Assembly (NCBI RefSeq): GCF_018129985.1
Contig: NZ_JAFCKT010000007.1
Coordinates: forward strand, 186,001-250,000
Reading direction: 5' to 3'
Length of the DNA stretch: 64,000 nt
Origin: Bradyrhizobium sp. SZCCT0148
GTDB lineage: Bacteria > Pseudomonadota > Alphaproteobacteria > Rhizobiales > Xanthobacteraceae
Shown here: positions 16,334 through 24,897 of the stretch, one piece after another
Numbering within the stretch: the first letter of the stretch is position 1
Layout: every line of letters begins with the position of its first letter
Notes under the pieces: generated by a model
Database searches by the model: none
What the model was told of the DNA's origin: nothing
What the model saw: the letters and a program-made list of their open reading frames with translations, nothing else
Position numbers and translations under genes: made by a program

Positions 16334-17307
16334 AAGCGGTTCTGTGTCATGCGTTCACCGGACCGGGCGACCTCAGCCTCGGTGAGATCGAGGTGCCGAA
16401 GCCGGCCGGCGACGAGATTCTCATCGACGTCCACGCGGCGTCGGTCAGTTTCATGGACCGGTTGATGGTCTCGGGCCTCTACCAGATGCGGCCGCAAACG
16501 CCCTTCGTGCCCGGCACGGAAGCATCCGGAACCGTGGTGGCGGTCGGCGGCGACGTGACAAGGTTCGCGCCCGGCGACCGCGTGGCCTGCAGCAGCTGGA
16601 CCGGCGGCTACGCCGAACGAATGATTGCGAAGGAGTCGAAGACCGTACGCTTGCCTGACGGAGTAACATTCGAAGCGGCGGCAACCATCCTGCACAATTA
16701 CGGCACGGCCTATTATGCGCTGGTCGAACGGGCGCGGGCCGTGCGCGGCGAAACGCTGTTCGTCACGGGCGCTGCCGGCGGCGTTGGACTTGCCGCCGTC
16801 GACCTCGGCCGCCATCTCGGCCTGCGCGTCGTCGCCGGCGTCGGCTCCGACGACAAGGCGGGCCTGGTCCACCGCTACGGCGCCAGCGCGGTCATCAACT
16901 ATCGCCGCGAGGATCTGCGCGACCGGATCAAGTCGATCACGTCGGGAAACGGCATCGATGTCGGCTTCGACAATGTCGGCGGCGCGATCTTCGAACAAAT
17001 GGCCCGGCTGATGAATTGGGGCGGACGGCTGATGCCGATCGGCTTCACCGGCGGCGAGATCCCGTCCATCCCGATGAACCTGCCGCTGCTGAAGAACTTC
17101 TCCATCGTCGGCGTCTTTGCCGGCGCATGGGCGGAGAAATTCCCGCACGAGGGCGCACGCATGAACGACACGCTGATGCGATGGCTCGCCGACGGACAAA
17201 TCCGCCCGCATATCGATCGTATCCTCCCTTTGGAGGAGGTCACCGAGGCCATGCGCGCCGTGGCCAACCGGACGGTTCGGGGGCGAATTGTGCTCAGGAT
17301 CAGGTAG
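16330..17307 (+). CDS. NAD(P)H:quinone oxidoreductase, zinc-free MDR family
   Basis: From the ATG at 16330 (overlapping the regulator stop as ATGA) the protein has 325 residues. It is a medium-chain reductase of the quinone-oxidoreductase type: MKAVLCHAFTGPGDLSLGEI at the start, FVPGTEASGTVVAVGGDVTR, and the Rossmann motif VTGAAGGVGLAAVDLGRHLG for NADPH. Zinc-binding residues are absent, as expected for this subgroup. It is cytosolic and probably reduces quinones or enones with NADPH. It is the third gene of the mddA operon. Confidence 0.9.
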   Translation: MKAVLCHAFTGPGDLSLGEIEVPKPAGDEILIDVHAASVSFMDRLMVSGLYQMRPQTPFVPGTEASGTVVAVGGDVTRFAPGDRVACSSWTGGYAERMIAKESKTVRLPDGVTFEAAATILHNYGTAYYALVERARAVRGETLFVTGAAGGVGLAAVDLGRHLGLRVVAGVGSDDKAGLVHRYGASAVINYRREDLRDRIKSITSGNGIDVGFDNVGGAIFEQMARLMNWGGRLMPIGFTGGEIPSIPMNLPLLKNFSIVGVFAGAWAEKFPHEGARMNDTLMRWLADGQIRPHIDRILPLEEVTEAMRAVANRTVRGRIVLRIR

Positions 17308-17315
17308 AGTGTGCC

Positions 17316-18068
17316 ATGGCTCAAATCATCATCGACAAACGCTATTGCGGCCCTCCGAATTCCGGCAACGGCGGCTATGTCTGCGGTCGGCTGGCCCGGC
17401 ACGTCCCCGGAGCTGCAGAGGTGACATTGCGCGCGCCGCCGCCTCTGGACACCCCGCTCGCTGCGGTCGCGACGGATGACGGCACATGGGAGCTTCGCGA
17501 TGGCGGCAAGGCCGTCGCCACCGGCCGCGCCGCGAGCGTCGAGCTTGTGCAGGTTGAGACAGCCACCTTGCCGGAAGCCCGTGCGGCCGAATTGCTCGCG
17601 CTGTCCAGGCCGCACGACCATCCGCTGCCCCACTGCTTCGTCTGCGGTCCCGCAAGGACGAAAGGCGACGGCCTGCGCATCTTCGCCGGCCCGCTCGGCC
17701 GTCATGTGAAGACCCCTGTTCTTGCCGCGAGCTGGGTACCCGATCCGAAGCTCGCTGCCGAGGACGGCCTCATCGCACCGGAATTCCTCTGGTCCGCGCT
17801 GGATTGCCCCACGGGCTTTGCCTGCAATTACGACCAGCAGAGCGCCAGCTTCGAGACGACCCCGCTCCTGCTCGGACGGATGGCAGCCCGCATCGAAGCC
17901 CGCCCCCGCACCGGCGTGCCCTGCATCGTCACCGCCTGGCCCACCGGCCGCGACGGCCGCAAGCGCACGGCCGAAGCCGCGCTCCACGATGAAGCCGGGA
18001 AACTGCTCGCTGTGGCGAAGACGACATGGATCGCAGTCGAGCGCGAGGTGCAGCTCGGACGCGGCTGA
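17316..18068 (+). CDS. Hotdog-like (thioesterase-type) protein of unknown substrate
   Basis: The 250-residue protein begins MAQIIIDKRYCGPPNSGNGG. Segments such as GNGGYVCGRLARHVPG and FLWSALDCPTGFA recall double-hotdog acyl-CoA thioesterase-like proteins, but the catalytic residues are not obvious. A Cys pair motif (HCFVCGPARTKGDG) sits mid-protein and could bind metal. It follows the quinone oxidoreductase by eight bases and is probably the last gene of the mddA operon. Function not established. Confidence 0.75.
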   Translation: MAQIIIDKRYCGPPNSGNGGYVCGRLARHVPGAAEVTLRAPPPLDTPLAAVATDDGTWELRDGGKAVATGRAASVELVQVETATLPEARAAELLALSRPHDHPLPHCFVCGPARTKGDGLRIFAGPLGRHVKTPVLAASWVPDPKLAAEDGLIAPEFLWSALDCPTGFACNYDQQSASFETTPLLLGRMAARIEARPRTGVPCIVTAWPTGRDGRKRTAEAALHDEAGKLLAVAKTTWIAVEREVQLGRG

Positions 18069-18127
18069 TACAAGCCCGATCCCGCAGGTGGCAAAGCTAG
18101 GCGTCTTTGCCCTTCTGCACGACCGCG

Positions 18128-19021
18128 CTACAGCAACGTCTTGGAGAAACCCGCCGCCAGATGATCGATCAGAGCGCGAACGGCCATCGGTAGGCCTCGT
18201 CGTGTCGTGAACACGAGATGCACTATACCTTTGTGACCACGCCAGTCCGGCAGCACGTGGACGAGCTTACCCTGCGCGAGCGCCTCCCGGCAGAGATGGT
18301 CGGGCAGAAGCGCAATGCCGAGCCCGGCGATCGCGGCATCACGCACCGCGCTGAAGTCGCTGCATCCCATCCGCGGCTCGTGCCTGTGAATACGAGCTTG
18401 CCCGTCATTGGTCTCCAGATGCCATTCGACCGTCACGTCGTCGTCGGATGTCGCGAGCGTCGGAAGCGCAGCGAGATCATCGAGAGTTCGCAGCCGGCTT
18501 GCCAGTTGCGGGCTTCCGACAAGGATCCGCATCGATGTGCCGAGCGAGCGCATCGTGAGTGCCGCGTCGCCGACGAGCACTGCACGGACCCGCAGGGCCA
18601 CGTCGATCCGCTCTTCGATCAGGTCCACGGGCCTGTCGATGGCAACGAGTTGCAGGCGCACCTTGGGATAGCGCGCCAGGAAGCTCGACACCAGTCCGGA
18701 GATCTCCCCGACCATGCCGGTTGGACAGCTGAAGCGAATGCGGCCGTGCGGTTCGGCCTGCGCCTGCGTGACCAGCGCCTCGGCCTGTTCGGCCTCCGCC
18801 ATGATGGCGCGACAGCGCTCGTAGAAGGCCTGCCCCACCTCGGTGACGCGGAAGCGTCGGCTCGAGCGTTCGATCAGGCGCAACCCCAGGCGTTCCTCGA
18901 GCCCGGCAATCCGCCGGCTCAACTTTGATTTGGGCTCGCGCAGCGCCCTGCCTGCAGCGGCAAATCCGCCATGTCCGACCACCTCGGCAAAATAGGCAAA
19001 GTCGTTCAGATCGACCCTCAT
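18128..19021 (-). CDS. LysR family transcriptional regulator
   Basis: The 297-residue protein begins MRVDLNDFAYFAEVVGHGGF with a standard LysR HTH (FAAAGRALREPKSKLSRRIA, GLEERLGLRLIERSSRRFRV). The effector domain follows (GRIRFSCPTGMVGEISGLV). The start at 19021 is preceded by GGAGGAACG, a strong ribosome site. It is divergent from the SDR gene at 19136; LysR/SDR pairs like this usually have the regulator controlling the reductase. The inducer is unknown. Confidence 0.94.
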   Translation of the reverse strand: MRVDLNDFAYFAEVVGHGGFAAAGRALREPKSKLSRRIAGLEERLGLRLIERSSRRFRVTEVGQAFYERCRAIMAEAEQAEALVTQAQAEPHGRIRFSCPTGMVGEISGLVSSFLARYPKVRLQLVAIDRPVDLIEERIDVALRVRAVLVGDAALTMRSLGTSMRILVGSPQLASRLRTLDDLAALPTLATSDDDVTVEWHLETNDGQARIHRHEPRMGCSDFSAVRDAAIAGLGIALLPDHLCREALAQGKLVHVLPDWRGHKGIVHLVFTTRRGLPMAVRALIDHLAAGFSKTLL

Positions 19022-19135
19022 CGTTCCTCCCATAGAACGCTGAGTAGCAGATTTGCGTCCTACCGTCACCATCGTTCCGTACGCATCTACAACGGACAGC
19101 GGCGCTTTTGCCGGAAGCTTTAAAGGAGACGGACG

Positions 19136-19888
19136 ATGACCAACAGGTTCGACAACAAGGTCGTGGTGGTGACCGGCGGTACCAGCGGCATCGGGCTTGC
19201 CACCGCAAAGGCCTTTGTGGCTGAGGGCGCCTCGGTGTTTATCACCGGCCGCCGCAAGGACGCGTTGGAGGCAGCCGTGAAATCGATCGGCGGTCGCGTG
19301 ACCGGCGTCCAGGGCGACATGGCCAATCTCGCCGACATCGACCGGCTCTACGACGCCGTCCAGAAGAAGCACCAGCAGATCGATGCGATCTTCGCCAATG
19401 CCGGCGGCGGCGAGTTCGCGCCGCTCGGCGCGATCACAGAGGAACACTATCAGCGCACCTTCGACACCAACGTGAAGGGCGTCCTTTTCACCGTGCAGAA
19501 AGCGCTGCCCCTGCTCCGCGACGGCGCTTCCATCGTGCTGAACGCATCGACCGCGGGCGCCTCAGGTACGCCGGCCTTCAGCGTCTATTCGGCAACCAAG
19601 GCGGCCGTGCGGAATTTCGCGCGCAACTGGATCCTCGACCTGAAGGATCGGCGCATCCGGGTCAACGCCGTAAGCCCCGGGGTCACCGAGACGCCGGCCT
19701 TGAACCATCTGTTCGGCGGCGGCGAGCAGGCCGAAGGCACCAAGACTCAGCTTGCGAGCCTGATCCCGGCCGGCCGCGTCGGCCAGCCCGAGGAGATCGC
19801 CAAGGCCGTGCTGTTCCTTGCCTCCGACGATGCCAGCTTCGTCAACGGCGTCGAGCTCTTCGTTGATGGCGGTCAGGTTCAGATCTGA
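19136..19888 (+). CDS. Short-chain dehydrogenase/reductase
   Basis: Classical SDR of 250 residues. The nucleotide motif is TGGTSGIGLATAKAF (residues 14-28). The NAG motif is NAGGGEFAPLG, the catalytic Ser lies in LNASTAGASG and the YxxxK pair is YSATKAAVR; the C-terminus has FVNGVELFVDGG. The Arg near the first strand (ITGRRKDAL) suggests NADP(H). It is preceded by AGGAGACGG, a good ribosome site. It is divergent from the LysR gene. The substrate cannot be deduced; an alcohol, ketone or quinone is possible. Confidence 0.93.
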   Translation: MTNRFDNKVVVVTGGTSGIGLATAKAFVAEGASVFITGRRKDALEAAVKSIGGRVTGVQGDMANLADIDRLYDAVQKKHQQIDAIFANAGGGEFAPLGAITEEHYQRTFDTNVKGVLFTVQKALPLLRDGASIVLNASTAGASGTPAFSVYSATKAAVRNFARNWILDLKDRRIRVNAVSPGVTETPALNHLFGGGEQAEGTKTQLASLIPAGRVGQPEEIAKAVLFLASDDASFVNGVELFVDGGQVQI

Positions 19889-20049
19889 GCGGGACTTCAC
19901 CAGGATCAATCACGGAAATCCCAATGATCCGGACAATCGCCGGATCGCATCCACGAACTCCTTCGCCGCAACCCTTAAGAGCGTTACTTGGCCAAAGGCG
20001 CGGCGCAGTGCCCACGGCTTCTGTCGCGGTCACGTTGATCGCACCTCCG

Positions 20050-20074
20050 ACCGCCGGACATTCCGTCCGGCGGT
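20050..20074 (+). terminator. Hairpin downstream of the SDR gene
   Basis: ACCGCCGGAC and GTCCGGCGGT form a perfect 10-bp stem around the loop ATTCC. A second small stem (TGAGGC/GCCTCA) follows, then AATTTACC. There is no long T tract, so this may be a weak terminator or an intergenic repeat. The rest of 19889-20182 holds nothing I recognise. Confidence 0.4.
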
Positions 20075-20182
20075 GAGGCGAACTGCCTCAATTTACCTTC
20101 CATCAAGCACGGCTCGCGATCAGGGAACCCTGTAAATACGGTTTTAGGACCCCCCGCGCCTAATTATCCGCGGGACAAGGGG

Positions 20183-21412
20183 ATGCTTGGGATGCGGTCC
20201 GACGCTGGACGATACAGCTTGCCACGCTGGCGCGTGATGCAGTGGTTGACGGACGTCGGCCCCGACGTGCCGGCCGACATTCGTGCAGCCCTCATCGCCC
20301 AACTCTTCGGTGCGGTCCCGATCTTTGCCGGCGGCGCCATCAATTCGGTCGCGATCGCAGCCATCATCGCCTATCGACAGCAGACGGCGCCGCTCATCGC
20401 CTGGTTTGTGCTTGAACTCGCGATTTGCCTGGCGCGCCTCGCAATCTTGCTCGCAGCACATCGCGCGATCCGGCTGCACCGGCCGACTCCGACCGATCTG
20501 CATCTCCTGTTCTCGATGGCCTGGAGCCTGAGCCTCGGCCTCGGCGCCATGGCGAGCATCGCGAGCGGCGATTGGCTCGCGGCGATGCTTGCTTGCATGT
20601 CGACGGCGGCGATGATCGGCGGCATCTGCTTCCGCAATTTCGGTGCACCGCGATTTGCCGGAGTCATGATGCTGATCTGCCTCGGTCCGGTCGTGGCATA
20701 CATCGCATTTCTCGGCGAGCCGATGCTTTACATCATGATCTATCAGATCCCGATGTATCTGGCGGCCATGGCGGGCGCGGGTTTCCGGCTCAACAGGATG
20801 CTGATAACCACCATGCAGGCCGAGCGCGAGAACAGCCGCCGCGCGCACCATGACGCGCTCACGGGGCTGCTGAACCGCGCCGGATTTGTCGACGGCCTGG
20901 AGGCGAAGCTCGCGCAATCCATTCGCGAGAAGCGCTCCTTTGCCTTGTTCTTCTCCGACCTCGACGCATTCAAGCCGATCAACGACACGTTCGGACATGC
21001 AGCCGGCGATCAGGTGCTCAAGGTGGTCGCCGAGCGGCTGCGCAAGGCGGTGCCCGAAGGCGCGGCGATCGCGCGAATGGGCGGTGACGAATTCGTCGCG
21101 CTGGTCGATGGCATCACGGCCGATCAGGCGCTGGCGATGGGACAATGCATCGTCGACGAGATCGCAGCGCCCTACCAGATCGACGGCGAGACCCCTGTCA
21201 CCATCGGTGCAAGTGTCGGTATCGCATTGGCGCCCGATCACGGTTCCCAGGTCGATGATTTGCTCGTGGTCGCGGACATGGCCCTCTACGAAGCGAAATC
21301 CGGCGGCAAGTCACGCTGCTGCCTGGCCGGCCGCGATATCGGCCTGACGGCGCTGCGCCGGCTTCAGCACGGTGGCAGGCGGCCTGCGAACGCGACCAGC
21401 GTCGCCGCCTGA
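20183..21412 (+). CDS. Membrane-bound diguanylate cyclase (GGDEF)
   Basis: The 409-residue protein has five or six hydrophobic segments in the first 210 residues, then a GGDEF domain that makes cyclic di-GMP from GTP. Visible landmarks are HHDALTGLLNRAGFVDGL, FFSDLDAFKPINDTFGHAAG (metal-binding Asp and substrate Asn), and the active site ARMGGDEFVALVD. The allosteric RxxD inhibitory site expected nine residues before GGDEF is absent, so product inhibition may be missing. There is no EAL domain. The membrane region resembles no sensor family I can name. It is a single-gene unit. Confidence 0.93.
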   Translation: MLGMRSDAGRYSLPRWRVMQWLTDVGPDVPADIRAALIAQLFGAVPIFAGGAINSVAIAAIIAYRQQTAPLIAWFVLELAICLARLAILLAAHRAIRLHRPTPTDLHLLFSMAWSLSLGLGAMASIASGDWLAAMLACMSTAAMIGGICFRNFGAPRFAGVMMLICLGPVVAYIAFLGEPMLYIMIYQIPMYLAAMAGAGFRLNRMLITTMQAERENSRRAHHDALTGLLNRAGFVDGLEAKLAQSIREKRSFALFFSDLDAFKPINDTFGHAAGDQVLKVVAERLRKAVPEGAAIARMGGDEFVALVDGITADQALAMGQCIVDEIAAPYQIDGETPVTIGASVGIALAPDHGSQVDDLLVVADMALYEAKSGGKSRCCLAGRDIGLTALRRLQHGGRRPANATSVAA

Positions 21413-21624
21413 GCCGCGATCCTCGACGTGTCTGCTCGCCCACGAGCGGGCGCGAAAAAGGTAAGAAGCCGGTTGGAAATGATCGCGTCTTGAGGCGACC
21501 TCGCCGCGAACGCACCCCGCTTTGCCCACGATGTGGAGCCTCAAGCCGTCGAGCGGCGTTGAACCCACGGTGGATCAAAGTTACGCTCGCAAACGTCGGT
21601 CAACAAGAGCACCAGGGGGACGCG

Positions 21625-23328
21625 ATGGTTCGCGAGTTTGCCGCATTTGCAATCGTTGCCACGGTCATTTGGATTTCTGGCGCAGCATCCGCCGACGCCC
21701 AGCAACGGGAGTTCAACGCACCCGATCTGTTGATCCTCAACGGAAAGGTTCTGACGCTGGATGACCGGTCGACGGTCACGGAGGCCGTGGCCGTCGCAGA
21801 TGGCAAGATTATCGCAACGGGGACCAGCGCTTCGATGAGATCGCTTGCCGGCGCTCAGACCCGCGTGCTCGACGTGTCCGGCAAGACCGTCATCCCCGGT
21901 TTGATCGATACGCACGCTCACTTCAAGGCCGCTGGTCTGGGAGACTACGTCGTCATCATGGGCCGCGCCAAGACCGTTGCGGAAGCGCTCGAGGCCATCA
22001 AGTCGTTCGCTGCGAAGAGGAAGCCGGGCGAATGGATCGTCGGTGGCGCGTGGCATCCGCCGTCACAACTGGCCGAGAAGCGCTACCTGACGCGGCAGGA
22101 GATCGATAGCGTTGCGCCGAACAACCCGGTCTATCTCCGCACCGTCGGGCACTTTTCGATGGCGAACACCATGGCACTGCAGCGGGTCGGGGTCGACAAG
22201 ACCACCGATGATCCGAGTGGTGGAAAGTTCGAGCGCGATGCGGCGGGCGAGTTGACCGGCCTGCTCGTGGAAACGGCGATCGATCGGGTCGAGAAGGCGG
22301 TGCCGCCCTGGACGGAAGACGACGAGATGCGGCAATTCACCATCGCCGAAGGCGTGCTGAACAGCTTCGGCATCACCAGTGCGGTCGAAGGCGCGACAGA
22401 GCCGCGCGATATTCGCACGCTGCAGAAGCTCGTCGCATCCGGCAAAGCGACCTTGCGCACCGGCGTGATGTTTCGACCGGAGCCACCGGCCGATCTGAGC
22501 GCATGGGAAGCGATCATGTCGGGCAACGGAGCCTCTTCGGGCTTTGGCGACGATTGGCTCAAATTCGCCGGCATCAAGATCTTCTACGACGGCGGCATGA
22601 CGTTGAAGACAGCGCTCATGCGCGACGTGTATCCGGACTCACATGACAACTACCATGGCATCGCGCAGCAGACACCCGAGCGGCTGAAGCAACTCATTTC
22701 CATCTGCAACCGGTATGACTGGCGCGTCGGTGTTCACGTCGTGGGCGACCTCGGTATCGACCAGGTGCTCGATGCGTTCGAGGCCGTGGATCAGGAAAAA
22801 TCGATCCGCGACCGTCGCTTCGTCCTCATTCACGCCAGCCTGATCCGGCCAGAGCAGATGGAACGTGCGCAAAGGCTGGGAGTCCGCATCGATGTCCAGA
22901 ACGTTTTCATGTGGGACAAGGCAGCCACCGTCGAACGTTTTCTCGGGAAAGCGATCGCGGACCGCGCCGTGCCGACCAGGACGCTGATCGAAAAAATGGG
23001 GCTCGACAACCTCGGCGCCGGGACGGATTTTCCCGTCAACCCGATCAACCCCTTCCTCAACATGTACATCATGGTGACCCGGAAGGACCCCGCCGGAAAA
23101 GTCTACGGCGCAGCGGAAGCCATCACCCGCGAGCAGGCCCTGCGCCTCTACACCAGCGCGGCGTCCCGCTACACCTTCGATGAAGCGCGCAAAGGGACCA
23201 TCGAGCCCGGAAAGCTCGCCGACATCGTGGTGCTCTCTGCTGACTACACGGCCGTGCCGGAGGAGCAGATCAAGGACATCAAGGTGGACCTGACCCTGGT
23301 CGGCGGCAAGGTTGTGTTTCAGCGCTGA
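21625..23328 (+). CDS. Exported amidohydrolase of the YtcJ type
   Basis: The 567-residue protein starts at the ATG at 21625 after AGGGGGACGCG and has a Sec signal peptide (FAIVATVIWISGAASADAQ). The metal-dependent amidohydrolase fold shows LLILNGKVLTLDD, the zinc HxH in GLIDTHAHFKAAG, HVVGDLGIDQ and FVLIHASLI for further metal ligands, and NLGAGTDFPVNPINP near the C-terminal barrel end. The closing KLADIVVLSADYTAVPE is typical. Members hydrolyse amides or N-acyl compounds; the substrate is not predictable. Periplasmic location is inferred from the signal. It has no evident operon partner. Confidence 0.9.
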   Translation: MVREFAAFAIVATVIWISGAASADAQQREFNAPDLLILNGKVLTLDDRSTVTEAVAVADGKIIATGTSASMRSLAGAQTRVLDVSGKTVIPGLIDTHAHFKAAGLGDYVVIMGRAKTVAEALEAIKSFAAKRKPGEWIVGGAWHPPSQLAEKRYLTRQEIDSVAPNNPVYLRTVGHFSMANTMALQRVGVDKTTDDPSGGKFERDAAGELTGLLVETAIDRVEKAVPPWTEDDEMRQFTIAEGVLNSFGITSAVEGATEPRDIRTLQKLVASGKATLRTGVMFRPEPPADLSAWEAIMSGNGASSGFGDDWLKFAGIKIFYDGGMTLKTALMRDVYPDSHDNYHGIAQQTPERLKQLISICNRYDWRVGVHVVGDLGIDQVLDAFEAVDQEKSIRDRRFVLIHASLIRPEQMERAQRLGVRIDVQNVFMWDKAATVERFLGKAIADRAVPTRTLIEKMGLDNLGAGTDFPVNPINPFLNMYIMVTRKDPAGKVYGAAEAITREQALRLYTSAASRYTFDEARKGTIEPGKLADIVVLSADYTAVPEEQIKDIKVDLTLVGGKVVFQR

Positions 23329-23349
23329 ACCGGCGCTGATTGGCCAGGG

Positions 23350-24549
23350 TTAAGCGCCCTGCTCCATCATCCCCTGCAGCCGCGCCAGCTCTGCTTCGAG
23401 ATCGCGCTCCACATCCGCCGCCCGCATCTCGATCACCCGGTAGTCCCGCGCCTCGAGCCAGCTCCGCCGCGACGCACGATCTGCTGCGATGGCTTCCCCC
23501 TCGCCCGGGTTGACCAGCTCGATCGCGATCCGGTGCGGGAACGAGACGAAGTCCGGGATATGGCGGCCGACCGGGGTCTGGCGCTTGAACCCGCCTGCAA
23601 AGCGGCGGTCGCGGGTCAGGGCCTGCCAGAGCAGGCGCTCGGCATCGGTCGGGTTGCGGCGGAGCAGGCGGGCGAGGCCGCGCACCGTCGAGCCGCTGTC
23701 GGGAACGCCGCCGCCCTGCCCGTGCTCGGCGAGGAGCGCGCGCAGGCGCGTGGCCTGCTCGCCGTCGAGCACGCCTCCCTTGGCCGGTCCCTTGCGCCCT
23801 TCGGCGATCGCCATGACCACCCCGTGCAGGGTGTGCATGTCCTGCTTGGTCGGCTCCATCCGGCTGAAGATGTTGCGCAGGTTGACCAACATTGTGTCGC
23901 GCTTCTCGGCCGGGCGCAGGAATTCCACCTTGTCGAGCTCGCGGATGAGGTTGTCGAAGAAGGCCTGCATCTGATGCTGGGAGGCGCGCTCGGAGCGCTC
24001 CGGCATGGCGTGCGGCAGCGCGCCTGAGGTCGCCCGCTTGAACCATTCATAGCCGACCAGCAGCACGGCCTGGGCGAGGTTGAGCGAGGCGAAGCCCGGA
24101 TTGACCGGAAAGGTAATGATCCGATTGGAGAGGCCGACCTCCTCGTTGGTCAGCCCCCAGCGCTCGCGGCCGAACAGGATGCCGGCCTTGCCACCGGCTG
24201 CGACGTGACCCGCGATCTCGCTCGCCGCCGCTTCCGGCCCGACCACGGGCTTGGCCTGGTCGTGGGGGCGCGCGGTGGTGGCAAACAGCAGGTCGAGGTC
24301 GGCAACGGCCTCTTCGACCGTGCCGAACAACTGCACCTTTTCCAGAATGTGGTCGGCACCCGCCGCCGCCCGCTGCGCGGCGATGTTGGGCCAGCCATCC
24401 CTGGGGTTGACGATGCGCAGGGCACCGAGCGCAAAATTGCCCATGGCGCGCGCGGCCATGCCGATGTTTTCGCCGAGCTGCGGCTCGACCAGGATCACGA
24501 TGGGACCGTCGAGGGACAAACCCGCCTTGCTCTTGTCAGTCCCCGACAT
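23350..24549 (-). CDS. TrmJ-like RNA methyltransferase fused to DUF559 endonuclease-like domain
   Basis: This is a 399-residue two-part protein. Residues 15 to about 255 form a SPOUT methyltransferase like TrmJ (2'-O-methylation of tRNA position 32): VILVEPQLGENIGMAARAMG, GILFGRERWGLTNEEVGLSN and the knot motif FPVNPGFASLNLAQAVLL. After a linker, residues 285-395 match the DUF559/Vsr-like nuclease fold: ARLLRRNPTDAERLLWQALT, FAGGFKRQTPVGRHIPDFVS, and RIAIELVNPGEGEAI, where the E-V-N segment stands where a catalytic E-x-D is expected. The nuclease may therefore be altered. It is single and cytosolic. Confidence 0.88.
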   Translation of the reverse strand: MSGTDKSKAGLSLDGPIVILVEPQLGENIGMAARAMGNFALGALRIVNPRDGWPNIAAQRAAAGADHILEKVQLFGTVEEAVADLDLLFATTARPHDQAKPVVGPEAAASEIAGHVAAGGKAGILFGRERWGLTNEEVGLSNRIITFPVNPGFASLNLAQAVLLVGYEWFKRATSGALPHAMPERSERASQHQMQAFFDNLIRELDKVEFLRPAEKRDTMLVNLRNIFSRMEPTKQDMHTLHGVVMAIAEGRKGPAKGGVLDGEQATRLRALLAEHGQGGGVPDSGSTVRGLARLLRRNPTDAERLLWQALTRDRRFAGGFKRQTPVGRHIPDFVSFPHRIAIELVNPGEGEAIAADRASRRSWLEARDYRVIEMRAADVERDLEAELARLQGMMEQGA

Positions 24550-24897
24550 CTCGTTTCGCTTTCACGCTGTCTCTCAAGGCCTTGGCAAGGCCGCCTCAGG
24601 AATTGATTCAGGCCGGTCGTCAAGATCTCCTTGGGACCGGCTGCCCGTTCGCCTGTCGTTTGCCTGTCCTGACGAAATTCTCAAGGGAAATAACGGGTTG
24701 GAATCGACTTTTGAATCTCTGCCGAAGCCTCAGGCCCGCCCCGGCCTGCGGGCCCCTCCCCGCCCCCCGTCTGCGGGGGCTGGATCGGCTAAAAGTGCAT
24801 AATCCCTTGGCTTTCGCCCGCCGCGTCCGGGTGCTATGAGGCGGCGGATATTCCCGTGGCGCACCGTAAGCGCCGTTCCCAAGAGGCTTCCCCGATC
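24550..24897. promoter_or_regulatory. Intergenic region upstream of icd
   Basis: About 350 bases without a convincing gene. The right half is GC-rich with runs such as CCCCTCCCCGCCCCCC and hairpin-forming stretches, and should hold the icd promoter and leader. No known riboswitch or clear palindromic operator was seen. Confidence 0.35.
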
